Source: CAZDBA01 sp965224765 (GTDB lineage Bacteria; Planctomycetota; Planctomycetia; Pirellulales; Pirellulaceae). Taken from it: DNA of 64,000 bases. Under the pieces are notes generated by a model. That model saw nothing but the letters and a program-made list of their open reading frames with translations. It had not been told where the DNA came from and ran no database searches. A program made the position numbers and the translations under genes. The DNA lies in assembly GCA_965224765.1 (NCBI GenBank), contig CBDDAC010000002.1, positions 248,001-312,000 on the forward strand. Direction: 5' to 3'. Shown piece by piece: positions 1-10,600 of this stretch. Each line of letters opens with the position of its first letter. Positions within the stretch are counted from its first letter, which is position 1.

Positions 1-893
1 AGATTGTTGTGCAGCAAATAAAGGGAATACGAAATGGTGCTGATGAAGACAAGAGGTTTGCGCCGTAGGAAAGGAAGTTTTCCATAGGCACTTAGGAACA
101 AGGTTCCGATCATCAGTAGAGTCGCAGCAGGATTGTAGTCATGTCGATCAATCACGTGGAACACAATGGCCGCCGCTGTGATGCCTACCAAATTCCATTT
201 CAATGATCCGCTTTGATTCCAGATTTGATGAGTCAGCATGCCGATGAAAAAGAGCGGCATGTAGTCGAGATTCATGATTTTTCTAAAAAAGGTCAGGCCA
301 GCAATCACAGACGCATTGGCGTCAATGGCGGTCAGATATTCAATCGACCAGATTCCGGCCATGCAAAGACCTAGGTACCAGAACATCATGGCTAGCGGTT
401 TTCGAAGTGCTCCGCCGATAAACATCAGCAGGATCAAGCCATAAAAGAGGACTTCAATTTGGAGTGTCCAAGTGACAGGCTCCATACACTCTTGACCGAA
501 TAAGGCTGGAACGATGGTGAGGTTGGCAGCGACCTGCTCGCCGGTGTACATCGGATAAAAACCCGACATTGGCAACATAGTCAGTAGTACGAGATTCATT
601 CCGATCACCAAATAATAGGAGGGAATGATTCGGATGATTCGACTGGCGATAAACTCTTTGGGTTGACGTTTACGCAGGATCGTTAGCGCGTTGACGAATC
701 CGCTCAACATAAAAAACATCGAGACGCCATACTTTCCGTAGACGAAGTCAAATCCAAGATCGGATGAGTAGCCGTATTTGACGGAATAGACGTGCGTGAA
801 GTGAAACAGCACCAGATTGATGGCTGCCAAAGCGCGAAGAACGTCCAGTTCGACGATTCGTTTTGAGGGCTTGGGGGCTGCCAGAGTTTCCAT
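1..893 (-). CDS. Acyltransferase family 3 membrane protein, 3' part beyond window edge
   Basis: I translated this frame by hand: the ATG is at 893-891 and about 297 codons are open to the left edge, so the C-terminus is missing. The N-terminus carries the family hallmark LDVLRALAAINLVLFHF, then FMLSGFVNAL and many hydrophobic segments, including VTWTLQIEVLFYGLILL with the typical W-E block. Acyltransferase-3 proteins are about ten-helix membrane enzymes that O-acylate sugars of surface glycans or small molecules; the substrate here cannot be told. No partner gene is visible and it is transcribed away from the STAS gene at 1191. Confidence 0.85.
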   Translation of the reverse strand, partial: METLAAPKPSKRIVELDVLRALAAINLVLFHFTHVYSVKYGYSSDLGFDFVYGKYGVSMFFMLSGFVNALTILRKRQPKEFIASRIIRIIPSYYLVIGMNLVLLTMLPMSGFYPMYTGEQVAANLTIVPALFGQECMEPVTWTLQIEVLFYGLILLMFIGGALRKPLAMMFWYLGLCMAGIWSIEYLTAIDANASVIAGLTFFRKIMNLDYMPLFFIGMLTHQIWNQSGSLKWNLVGITAAAIVFHVIDRHDYNPAATLLMIGTLFLSAYGKLPFLRRKPLVFISTISYSLYLLHNN

Positions 894-1190
894 CTTTGGT
901 CCTGTGCTTGGATTCGTTGCAAATATAGGATGCAACACATGTGCCAAACTCAGTTTTTGAAATAATTGCGGGAACACTCGAAGATCGGATGCCGCTGAGG
1001 ACCGACATGTTGTCAAAAAGCCACGCTGGATCTATTCAGGTGTCCAAAAAACATCAATGTTGCCAATGCACGTTCAAAAACTTCGAGGTTTACCCGCATT
1101 TTTAGCTTATTCATCTTGCAGGATGATTTGTTATCATGGAGCGGTGTCCTGCAGAGCAGGCAACTCGACCTCCCTATCTCAGGACAAATC

Positions 1191-1553
1191 ATGAGTCAGT
1201 TTGAATGCATTGAGCTAAACAGCGTCGAAGAAGTCGCTGTTGTTAAATTTATGGATGAAAAGGTTATGGACCCTGCCCGCATCGAACAGCTGGGCAAGGA
1301 GCTGATGCAGCTGACCGACGCCGGTCAGAAAGAGAAGGTTCTGATCAATTTTGACAATGTCAAATTTTTCTCCAGTGCGGCGATCAATAAACTGATCGTC
1401 TTGGAAAAACGTATGCGGGCCAGAGGCGGACAAGTGATGCTTAGCAATTTGCGGCCTGAGGTCCGAGATCTGTTCAATTTGACCAACCTCAATGATCTGT
1501 TTCGAATTGAAGACGAGCAAAGTGACGCCATCAAGTCGTTGGGCGGCGAGTAG
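1191..1553 (+). CDS. STAS-domain anti-sigma factor antagonist (RsbV/SpoIIAA-like)
   Basis: A 120-residue protein covering one STAS domain. The ATG at 1191 has an AGGA about 8 bases upstream; the open frame extends further upstream but only with weak starts. The segment VLINFDNVKFFSSAAINKL matches the STAS strand-loop-helix that holds the phosphorylatable Ser (SS pair). Family members bind the cognate HATPase kinase and release a sigma factor or output protein when dephosphorylated. The kinase gene follows after 43 bases on the same strand, so the two form a partner-switching pair. No sigma factor or PP2C phosphatase gene is adjacent. Confidence 0.88.
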   Translation: MSQFECIELNSVEEVAVVKFMDEKVMDPARIEQLGKELMQLTDAGQKEKVLINFDNVKFFSSAAINKLIVLEKRMRARGGQVMLSNLRPEVRDLFNLTNLNDLFRIEDEQSDAIKSLGGE

Positions 1554-1596
1554 TATAAAGGGCTTACGCTTGACTTGTTTCAACGAGAGATTGTTG

Positions 1597-2022
1597 ATGA
1601 ATGGCACATCATGGACGTGGACGCTCGATCGCAAGATTTGCAGCGATAGTAGCTTGGGAGCAAAGCTGATCGCTGAAGTTGTCGAGCATCTGGAGCAAAA
1701 CCGCTGGGGTAGCAAAGATATTTTCGGAATCCATATGGCGATGGAAGAAGCCGTCATGAACGCCATCAAACACGGCAATCAACGCGACGAAAATAAATGT
1801 GTGAAGGTTTATGTCGGTACAACCGAGCTGTTGTTTTGGGCGCGAGTCGAAGACGAAGGGACTGGGTTCAAGCCTGAGAACGTGCCAGATCCTACTTTGG
1901 ACGAGAATATCGAGAAAACTTGCGGCCGTGGAGTCATGCTGATGCGACTCTATATGGACGAAGTTCTTTACAGTGCCTCAGGAAACGTCGTTGAGCTAAA
2001 GAAACAACGTACAGCTAAGTAA
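1597..2022 (+). CDS. Anti-sigma factor serine kinase-like ATP-binding protein (RsbW/HATPase_c_2)
   Basis: A 141-residue GHKL-fold protein. The N box is MAMEEAVMNAIKHGN (about residues 47-61), the G1 box is EDEGTGF (about 86-92) and the glycine-rich G2 region is GRGVMLMR (about 110-117). These are the ATP-binding elements of RsbW/SpoIIAB kinases, which phosphorylate a STAS antagonist and sequester a sigma factor. The open frame begins at 1492 inside the STAS gene, but ATG 1597, preceded by ACGAGAGA, gives the normal family length. The target of this switch is unknown. The neighbouring STAS protein is the obvious substrate. Confidence 0.87.
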   Translation: MNGTSWTWTLDRKICSDSSLGAKLIAEVVEHLEQNRWGSKDIFGIHMAMEEAVMNAIKHGNQRDENKCVKVYVGTTELLFWARVEDEGTGFKPENVPDPTLDENIEKTCGRGVMLMRLYMDEVLYSASGNVVELKKQRTAK

Positions 2023-2104
2023 GGTTTTCTTACTTCACAGACCTGGGCCGATCTATTCTTGAGGGCTGTCATGATTCAAGTGAGATATACCATGGCGGTG
2101 CTCT

Positions 2105-2735
2105 AGCCCCAAGTTCCACGTTTGAGAGGAACAAGAACTGTTTCGGCAGGAGCCTCAACCTCCCGTGAAAGGCAAAAACCTCGACGACGGGTGCCATGCT
2201 CCTCGCTTGCGTGGGCATGTGGTGTTCTGTCAACAGCCTCGTACCTAGGCCCGTCTTCGATTGGCAGGCCGAGAATATCAGATACTCCGGTTTTCTTAGC
2301 CTTGTTACTCGTCAATTCAAAACGGTCTGCGGTACAAGGGCCAAGTTCCACGTTTTGAGCGGACAAGAACTGTTTTCGGCAGGAGCCTCAACCTCCTGTA
2401 AAAGGCAAAAACCTCGACGACGGGTGCCATGCTCCTCGCTTGCGTGGGCATGTGGTGTTCTCTAGGCCCGTCTTCGATTGGCAGGCCGAGAACATTAGAT
2501 ACTCCGGTTTTCTTAGCCTTGTTACTCGTCAATTCAAAACGGTCTGCGGTACAAGGGCCAAGTTCCACGTTTTGAGCGGACAAGAACTGTTTCGGCAGGA
2601 GCCTCAACCTCCCGTGAAAGGCAAAAACCTCGACGACGGGTGCCATGCTCCTCGCTTGCGTGGGCATGTGGTGTTCTGCCAACAGCCTCGTACCCAGGCC
2701 CGTCTTCGATTTGCGGGCCGAGAATATCAGGCTAG
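2105..2735. repeat. Three imperfect direct repeats, unit about 220-230 bp
   Basis: Three copies begin near 2107, 2338 and 2557 with AAGTTCCACGTTTTGAG (first copy slightly altered). They share the segments GGAGCCTCAACCTCC, GGCAAAAACCTCGACGACGG and GCCCGTCTTCGATT. Each contains a GTGCCATGCTCCTCGCTTGC module (starting 2191, 2424, 2640) whose CATGC/GCATG ends can fold back. Copy 2 lacks a ~17-base piece present in copies 1 and 3, and copy 3 breaks off near 2733. Open frames across the repeats are not protein-like, so I treat this as non-coding repeat DNA between the kinase gene and the 3' end of the acyltransferase fusion. Confidence 0.85.
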
Positions 2736-2816
2736 TCCATGAATCGACCCGTAGGAATCAGTCTAGTTATTGTTCGCGAATCCAAAAAACGAGCGGCAGC
2801 GAGTTGCAACCTTGCG

Positions 2817-5800
2817 TTAGTTGGTGTTGAAATGTTCCTCAGCCATGGCTTTCAAACCTTTCAGATCAACTTTTCCACTACCAAGGACTGGTAATTCTTC
2901 AACGCGTTTGAAGCTGTCCGCGGAGGGAATGAAGATATTTGGTAAGCCAGCTTCGGACAGACCTTCGCGTAGTTGATCAATCGTTTTTGGGATTTCCGTG
3001 TGAAGGACAATCAGGCGTTCGCCCTTCTTCACGTCGGCCACCGCAGTGACAGCGATGTTGGGAACTTCGTCATCGTCTTCGATAAGTTGCATCAGGACTT
3101 CCTCAATTTTCATATGGGGAACCATTTCCCCACCAATCTTGGAAAAACGACTGATGCGTCCCGTGATTTTGATAAATCCGTCTGCGTCGATCAAAGCGAC
3201 GTCACCTGTCTTGTACCAACCATCCTGAACGACTTCTGCTGTGAGTTCTGGTTTCTTCAGGTATCCCAGCATCACGTTGGGTCCTTTGATCCAAAGCATC
3301 CCAGACTCGTTGACGCCTAGCACTTTACCTGTATCCAGGTCGGTGATTCGAGCGGCGACATAAGGAATAGGTCGACCGACCGTTCCTTCCTTGATATCAA
3401 TTTGCCAAGGGTCATCCTGTCGGCTTTTGGGGACGTTGACCGAAACCAGAGGAGAAAGCTCGGTCGCACCATAGCCTTCGACCGGCCTTACGCCAAACTT
3501 TGCTTCGAAGGCGTCGGACATCTCCGGGGGGAGACGCTCGGCGCCCGCAACGACCAATTCCAACGAGGCGAACTGTTCTGGAGTGCATCGCTTTGTGTAG
3601 GTGCGGAGGAAAGTCGGTGTGGCGAGCAAAAGAGTTCCTTTAAACTTCTCCACAAGCTTTCCAACCTGTTTTGCGTCCAGCGGATTGAAGTGATAACAGG
3701 CGCCCACGTTATTTGCCATCGCTCCCCACATGGTGACGGTGTAGCCGAACGAATGAAAAAACGGAAGGATACCAACCATCACATCGGTGGAGCGTAGCTT
3801 GGCAACTTTGTTGATTCCCTCAATATTGTTGGCGATGTTTCCATTGGAAAGCATCACGCCTTTTGGGACCCCCGTGGAACCCGAAGTGAATACCATCGTC
3901 AGGACATCATCTGGGTCGGCTTTGCTTAATCCGAGCGACGATTCAAGCATCGAAGCCGGAGTCAGGTACGCTCCTGTGACTCCGGCCAGTTTGTCTGCCG
4001 TGGTAACTTGATCTTTAAAGTCATCGAGATACTTAACTTCGACACCGAATTCAAAATCGAACTTTTCCATGACTTTGCGGGTCGACAAGATACATTTGAT
4101 CCCGGCTTGTTCAATGATGCCGTTCATGATCTCGTTGCTGACTGAGTAGTTCAGATTGACCGAGACGTTTCCATTCATCGCCAAAGCTGCATTCACGATC
4201 ACACCACCCACGGTCGGTGGAATCAAGACTCCAACATTCTTGTCGTCGCTGATCCCCGAACGTTTGAGCAGTCGGCGAAGGATCAGAGTTCGCATGAGAA
4301 TGTTTCCACCTTTGGCCGAGGTGCCCATGGAATCGCCTGCTTTGAATTTGAATTTTCGGCGTTTGCACTGGCGAATAAATTTCTGAGCCGGTGAGATAAA
4401 TTGACCTTGCTGAGCTGACACGATATTGGCTCCCATCTCTTGAATGGTTTGACGGACTTCGTGAATGGAATCGGGGCACTGTATGGGCTTGCCAATGTGC
4501 ACCGTGATCGGATGACGAAACGATCTAGGACGTTTAAGAAAGAACTTGTTTTCTGAGAAGCTGGCCGCGGTGCCCCAGATTTCATCCAGGTAGACCGGGA
4601 TGATTGGGATATGGCGGTGTTCCTTATCAAGGACTTTCATGAGGCCGGGTTTGAATTTTCGGAGTTGGCAAGTTTTTGAAATGCCACCTTCTGGGAAAAT
4701 GCAAACCAGCTCACCAGCGTCGAGTGCATCGCGCGCCTCTTGCAATCCGCGGCGAATCGATTTGGGACCTCCATAGATCAAGATGACACTGCAGAACTCA
4801 GCGAGTTTTTTTAATGGCCACCATTCAAAGTTTCCTGCCCAAGCGATCGTACGCATTTTGCGATTCACCATGAGAAGCGTCAGCATTGCGTCGAGCCACG
4901 ACGAATGATTGGAAACGATCACGGCAGGTCCTTTGGCGGGGATGTTCTCTGTCCCTTTGATTTTGAAGCGATAGATCATTCTGAGCAGCCAGATCAATGC
5001 GATGCGAACCATGTTTTGGCCAACACGCCAGGCCGTGTAAAACAACACGGGTATGGCCATCAATGCCATCACCAGAAAAATTTGCCTTGACGTCAACATG
5101 GGTGTGAGGCCCGCTTGTCGGCTGACGTGTTCGGCCAGGCGTTTATTTTCCGAATTATCGGAGCCGAGAGCTTCTGCATACTTCTTTGTTGAAAACTTAA
5201 GGAAGGGAGCGTCAACATCTCGTGATGCATTGGCTTTTCCAATACGTTCCTTTTCTGCTTTCATCTCGACTTGCATTAATGCAGCTGCCGTTTGTTTGAA
5301 AAATGGCGAGTCATTGGGAGGGAGGTAGGTTGACCAGTCCACCGATTCGACAGGTTGCATATGCAAATCATTTTCAAACTTGACTCGAGTTTGTTCTACG
5401 GTCGTTTGATCTTTGAAATCAAGTTGTGCGACCGTCCACTCGGGTTTCAAGTTCGCGACGGACCCTTCGTAGGTAGGCAATCGCATCGCCATGTATCCTA
5501 CGGCGATCAGCAGCATCGCGCTGAATAGCATGAAGTTGTTTGCGGCCAGAATCTGACCACGTTTTTCGATGGGACTGTGATGTTGGATATACGAGGCTAG
5601 GGGAACGTCGAAGAATCCGGCGCTGATTCCTAAAAGCAGAAGGAATGCACATGAAACCCAGAGTCCGACTGCGTTGAGCGTTCCGTCGATGAAATGTTCA
5701 GGAGCCAGGAACAGACAGATCGAGAATATGATCATGCCAACGGTTCCCCAGGGAACCAAGCCCAACTCGATTTGCCCACGTGAAGCGATTCCTGCCAGGA

Positions 5801-6662
5801 TACTTCCGCCGCCAACTCCTAGAATGAGTGATATCAAAAGAGGCATTCGTTCCATCTCAAAGATGCCACCACTCTCTTCGGCAAACGCATCGATGTTGGT
5901 TTGACCAAGCGCGGCAAACGACCAGAAGAACGCAATTCCAAGAGCGACGCGGAAAAGTCGGGGATCTTCTCCCAGCAATTTGAGGTCGCGCCATGTGGCA
6001 GCGATTAAATTCTTGGGATAAACCAGTTTGGGATCGGCTGCCGGTTGCGAAACAATAAGCAAGCTAACGAGGGTTCCGACAATCGCCGTCCCAATTAACA
6101 CGGTTGCCGTTAGCCAAAGATTTTCCATCCCCGTATCTCCAGCCAGATCAGCCAGCCACGCTCCAATCAACATTCCGATGATCGTTGCGGTAAGTGACGA
6201 CAGGTTGAACCAACCATTGCCGGTCGAGATTTTATCTTCGCCCAAGAGTTCAGGGATTGTGCCTACTTTGGAGGGAGCAAACAAAGCGCTTTGAGCACCC
6301 ATCAAGAAAATCGTAATCAACAGAAAAATCAGGCTACCGCTAAGCACCGCGAGCATGCCCACTGACATGACAACGATTTCCGCGATCTTGCAGCCAACGA
6401 TTACATTGCGTTTCTTGAATCGATCTGCGAGCCAACCCGCTGTGACGGCCAGTATCAGATAGGGCAGGACGAATGCCACCAATCCGATGGGGACGATCAA
6501 AGAGTCATATTCAGGTGCAACCAGATCTTTGCCGATGCCAATCACAAACCAGCGGAAAATATTGTCATTGATTGCCGTTAGGAAGTTGGTCCAAAGCAAG
6601 CCTTGAAACCCAGGCGACCAGAGACTGTTTTGTGAGTTGATGAGGTTTTGAGGCTTTTTCAC
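2817..6662 (-). CDS. Acyl-ACP synthetase / 2-acyl-GPE acyltransferase with fused MFS transporter (LplT-Aas-like)
   Basis: A 1,281-residue three-part protein. Residues about 1-410 are an LplT-like major facilitator with about 12 hydrophobic segments. A linker and one extra membrane segment (about 525-550) lead to a PlsC domain (about 560-770) with NHSSWLD (HX4D) and FPEGG. The last ~490 residues are an AMP-forming ligase with TSGSTGVPKG, YGATE and a C-terminal GSGKVDLKG lysine motif. In E. coli, LplT flips lysophospholipid inward while Aas activates fatty acid on ACP and re-acylates lysophospholipid; here all three steps lie on one chain. It is monocistronic, with its 3' end facing the direct repeats. 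All key motifs appear intact. Confidence 0.9.
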   Translation of the reverse strand: MKKPQNLINSQNSLWSPGFQGLLWTNFLTAINDNIFRWFVIGIGKDLVAPEYDSLIVPIGLVAFVLPYLILAVTAGWLADRFKKRNVIVGCKIAEIVVMSVGMLAVLSGSLIFLLITIFLMGAQSALFAPSKVGTIPELLGEDKISTGNGWFNLSSLTATIIGMLIGAWLADLAGDTGMENLWLTATVLIGTAIVGTLVSLLIVSQPAADPKLVYPKNLIAATWRDLKLLGEDPRLFRVALGIAFFWSFAALGQTNIDAFAEESGGIFEMERMPLLISLILGVGGGSILAGIASRGQIELGLVPWGTVGMIIFSICLFLAPEHFIDGTLNAVGLWVSCAFLLLLGISAGFFDVPLASYIQHHSPIEKRGQILAANNFMLFSAMLLIAVGYMAMRLPTYEGSVANLKPEWTVAQLDFKDQTTVEQTRVKFENDLHMQPVESVDWSTYLPPNDSPFFKQTAAALMQVEMKAEKERIGKANASRDVDAPFLKFSTKKYAEALGSDNSENKRLAEHVSRQAGLTPMLTSRQIFLVMALMAIPVLFYTAWRVGQNMVRIALIWLLRMIYRFKIKGTENIPAKGPAVIVSNHSSWLDAMLTLLMVNRKMRTIAWAGNFEWWPLKKLAEFCSVILIYGGPKSIRRGLQEARDALDAGELVCIFPEGGISKTCQLRKFKPGLMKVLDKEHRHIPIIPVYLDEIWGTAASFSENKFFLKRPRSFRHPITVHIGKPIQCPDSIHEVRQTIQEMGANIVSAQQGQFISPAQKFIRQCKRRKFKFKAGDSMGTSAKGGNILMRTLILRRLLKRSGISDDKNVGVLIPPTVGGVIVNAALAMNGNVSVNLNYSVSNEIMNGIIEQAGIKCILSTRKVMEKFDFEFGVEVKYLDDFKDQVTTADKLAGVTGAYLTPASMLESSLGLSKADPDDVLTMVFTSGSTGVPKGVMLSNGNIANNIEGINKVAKLRSTDVMVGILPFFHSFGYTVTMWGAMANNVGACYHFNPLDAKQVGKLVEKFKGTLLLATPTFLRTYTKRCTPEQFASLELVVAGAERLPPEMSDAFEAKFGVRPVEGYGATELSPLVSVNVPKSRQDDPWQIDIKEGTVGRPIPYVAARITDLDTGKVLGVNESGMLWIKGPNVMLGYLKKPELTAEVVQDGWYKTGDVALIDADGFIKITGRISRFSKIGGEMVPHMKIEEVLMQLIEDDDEVPNIAVTAVADVKKGERLIVLHTEIPKTIDQLREGLSEAGLPNIFIPSADSFKRVEELPVLGSGKVDLKGLKAMAEEHFNTN

Positions 6663-7096
6663 GTTTCGCCATATATTCGGAGTTAATTGGGGTGGCCGTC
6701 TTCGGTCGTTCCGACAACAGTTCCACCTGCATCAAACCATCGCTAAGGCAAAGCCTGTGCCAACGGTATGTTGCCGCAGCCGCTGGGTGTTTTTCAGCAG
6801 TAATTACGGCGGTTTTCAATTGGAAATCAATTTTTGTAAGTAGACAAGATAACGGGTTTGAACAAAATTTGCTCTACCGCATCAGGGTTTGTGCATTGCT
6901 TGCCAGGGCGGTATTGAAGAACCCATGCCGGGAGAGGCGTCAAAATCGTCTCAACTCCTTTACCAAGCAACGTCGGTATCAAACGAACTGTTGGGAAATG
7001 GGGTCAAGCTGGCCTGTTTTCTTTTCGATGTCTGTTGATGGACGAGTGCGTTTACACTCAGCTTCTCAATCAGCCGGCCAGTGCGACGGAAATACA
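6663..7096. other. Intergenic region between divergent genes
   Basis: A 434-base stretch separating the divergently read acyltransferase fusion and the Asn/Gly-rich membrane protein. It should contain both promoters, but I could not assign -35/-10 boxes with confidence. The open frame extending through it on the plus strand (from 6692) has an unconvincing residue composition until the membrane segment that starts at 7097. Confidence 0.4.
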
Positions 7097-7588
7097 ATGA
7101 GTCGATACACGACGATGACAATCGGATTCCTTCTTGTGTTTATGGGCATCAAGTTCCATATGGTGGAATCCTATTTGCTTACGCCTGACGCAACCAAGTT
7201 TTGGAACGAACGCGTCGGTGACCAGGGAAATGCCGCACCCAATTTCGTGAACAATCAGGTCGCCGATGGCTTCAATGGCAACAACGGGTATTCGGCATTC
7301 AATGGGAATTCCTATAACTCCTACAATAGCTATGGGAACAACAACGGATTTGCCAATACCGGTGGTTATGGTGCGGCAAACAATTCAGTGTTTCAATCGG
7401 CATCCTATCAAAGCCCCAATGCCTACCAACAACCACCAGTGAATAATCAAGGTTCATTGTTGGGAAGTCTCGCGTATGGTCCTCAGAAACAGTTGACGAC
7501 TCCGAAATGGCTTGGTTGGCCAATACTCTTTCTGGGCGCGGTATTTATTCTTCAAGGCGCAGCAATGCGGCGCAACAATACGGCGTAG
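7097..7588 (+). CDS. Small membrane protein with Asn/Gly/Tyr-rich linker, unknown function
   Basis: A 163-residue protein if started at ATG 7097 (the frame is open upstream, but that part is not protein-like). It has an N-terminal hydrophobic segment (about residues 5-25), a low-complexity middle rich in N, G, Y and S with repeated NSYNSYG-like pieces (about 55-125), and a C-terminal hydrophobic segment (about 137-155) followed by RRN. This suggests two membrane anchors flanking a flexible loop. No family is recognised. It stands alone, convergent with putA. Confidence 0.6.
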   Translation: MSRYTTMTIGFLLVFMGIKFHMVESYLLTPDATKFWNERVGDQGNAAPNFVNNQVADGFNGNNGYSAFNGNSYNSYNSYGNNNGFANTGGYGAANNSVFQSASYQSPNAYQQPPVNNQGSLLGSLAYGPQKQLTTPKWLGWPILFLGAVFILQGAAMRRNNTA

Positions 7589-7634
7589 TTAATCTAAGGC
7601 TGCAACGCATCTAGTGCTTCATCCAGATTTGGAT

Positions 7635-10600
7635 TTAAATGATATTGCCATAACGGTGCACGGTTTCTGAGACGGCTTGTTCACGCAAATACGTTAGCAA
7701 TTCAATGCGGCCGTTGGCAAAAACTGTAGGCTGGATGATCGGAACATTGCCGATCACCGATGGAGCGTACTGTTCAATATCGTAATCACCGACAATTCTC
7801 ATGCTGCCACTGCTTTGGGTTTTCAGATATTCAACTAGCCGGGCATCCGATTCAATTTGAACATCAATGTTTGGTGCCAGTTCGCTGAGTTTTCTGATCT
7901 TGGCATGTTCGCATGCCAGGCTGATTCGCAGTTTTTTAATTCCAACGGTTGCCGCCGCGAGTGCAACCTGGGCTACGATCACTTCGGCATTTTTCGGGTT
8001 TTGCAATCGAAGTACATGCCACGGGCGAACCGGATAGCGAAAGTGATTGGTCTCGCCATGGATTTGAGACGGGTCATGCTCAATTGAGAATTCCTTGTCC
8101 CACCAATAGGCAAAACTTTCTGCAGTGGCCGTCAGGCGATTCTTTTCGGATTCATCGGAAGCAAAGTCCGACATTGCGCTGAGTAGCTGGGTGACTTGAG
8201 ACTGCGGTTGGCATCGAAGTTTCGGCAACTCATTCTCGGTCCAGTCGAGCAGCGACGAAACGTAGCTGGGTCCGCCTGCCTTTGAACCTGGGCCAACACA
8301 GGAGTCTTTCCAGCCACCGAAGGGTTGGCGGCGGACGATGGCTCCGGTTGTCGTCCGGTTGATGTAGGCGTTGCCGACCTCGACTTTTTCTCTCCAGAGT
8401 GCAATTTCTTTCGGGTCAAGTGACTGAAGTCCACCCGTTAAACCAAACTCGCTGCTGTTCTGAATCTCGATCGCTTCGTCAAACGAATCAAAGGGGATTA
8501 GTCCGGTGACTGGCCCGAAGCATTCAGTTGTGTGATACCAACTGCCCGGTTTGACGCCAAGGCGAACTCCTGGCCGCCAGAGACATGGATTGTTGTCGAT
8601 CATCTTGGGCTCGACCAACCAGGTTTCTCCTTCGTCCAATTGTTTCAGTCCTCGGTCAAGATACTCATCTGGGTTTCGAATGATTGGAGTTACCGAAGCA
8701 GAGGCATCCCAGGAACCGCCGATGTGCAAGGATTCAACTGCGTCCTTGAGTTGATTCATCCATTTTTTGCTCTCATAAAATTCGCGCTGAACCAAGGCGA
8801 TACTGGTTGCCGAGCACTTTTGCCCTGCGTGTCCAAACGCGCCTTGAACAAGATCCTTGATGGCAAGATCCGGGTCGGCCGCAGCCGAAATGACCATGCA
8901 ATTCTTACCGCTGGTTTCTGCGTATAAGCGTAGGTTGGGACGCCATCCCTGGAACAGCTGCGCGGTGAAGATACTTCCCGTGAGAATCACCGCTGCCGTT
9001 CTCGAATCGTCAATCAATCGTCGGCCAGTTGCCCCATCTTTGGTCGGTGCGAATTGAAGCACCTTTTTAGGTACACCAGCAGCCCACAGCTGTTCGGCGA
9101 GAGTCCAGGCAGTTAGTACCGATTCACGGGCTGGTTTGAGAATTACCGAGTTGCCTGCCATGAGTGCTGCCAGTACGCCACCTGCCGGAATGGCAAAAGG
9201 GAAATTCCAAGGAGGGGTAACGACAACAACTCCTGCAGCCTTTCCGGAAGTGCCGTCGAACCAACCTTCGTCTTGCAGCGAGCGAGCGTAGTAGTTGGCG
9301 AAGTCGATTGCTTCGGAGATTTCTACATCCGCTTCGATGATTGATTTGCCGGCGTCAAGCAACATGGCACCGATGGTTTCGGCTCGGTTGCGTCCCAATT
9401 CTTCGGCGGCTTTCAGAAGAACGTTTTGTCTGGCTGCGACGCCAAGACTCTCCCATTCAGGTTGCGCAGAGACGGCGCAAGCGAGTGCGGATTCGATATC
9501 ATCGGCCGTTGCTTGGGCGAACTGGTAGGCAGCATGACCTGGGCGAGAGGGGTCTTTTCCTTGTCCTGTCAGTTTTTCTGTATTGAAGTCACCGCCAATT
9601 TGAAACGGAATTGGATCGACTTTCTTGTCTTTCCAACGGGAGATGATTTGATCGGCCCATTGACGATTCTCAGGCAAGGAAAAGTCTGTGTCTGGAGTGT
9701 TGTGAAACTCGCTAGACGGATCTTCGACAGCGAGAGTTTCGGTCAAGCGATTTTGCCGTCGGTTCGGAGTCGAATCCAGCTTGGGATCAAAGGCAAGCTC
9801 GCAAGCGTTGAGAAAGGCTGACTTCTGTTCGTTCCATTCCGCTGTGCCGTCACGTAGAGCAAACTGGGCTCCGAGGAAACTGCCTGGCGCAGTATTTTCA
9901 TCGAGTCGCCGAACCAGATAGGCAACCGCGGATTCAAACTCGTTGTCGTGGCATACGGGAGTGTAGACGATCAGGCCTCCGGTTTTATCGCGAACTTCTA
10001 AAGCTTGGGCATTTGCCATTCCCTCCAGCATTTCGAATTCCATCCGCTCCTTGACGCCTCGTGTTTCTCGAAGCAGCATCGCATAAGCGATATCAAACAG
10101 GTTGTGGCTGGCAACGCCGATACGCATGACTTCGGCGTTTTCTGGACGAGTCGCAAACTCGAGCATACGTTTGAAATTCGCATCGACTTCTGGCTTGCTG
10201 CGGTAGGGAGCCTGTTCCCAATCATGCAAACTGGCTTCGACAGTTTCCATGGCGAGATTCGCGCCTTTGACCAGACGGAATTTGATCCCAACACCCGTTC
10301 GATCGAATCGTTTCCTAGCCCAGGTCGCGAGTGATTGGAGAACTTTGAAAGAGTCTGGAAGATAAGCTTGTAGAACGATTCCAGCGTCCAGATTCTCGAA
10401 TTCAGGTTCATCCAGGACTTCCTGGAAAACATCAACCGTCAAATGAAGATCACGATATTCTTCCATGTCCAGGTTGACGAACTTGGCCCTGCCTGCCGAT
10501 TCACCGCCCGAGATCGCAGCGCGATAAACTTCTCGCAATTCAGGCTTGATCTCTTCGATTGTCTGTCGATATCCCGTCAAGCTGATTTGGCTAACGATTG

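Noticed and set aside
704..1008. Two short minus-strand frames at the left edge
   Set aside because: Other-frame shadows of the acyltransferase-3 gene, whose correct frame starts at 893.
2196..2742. Open frames through the direct repeats
   Set aside because: They arise from the repeated DNA in shifted frames, with no ribosome site and no domain resemblance.
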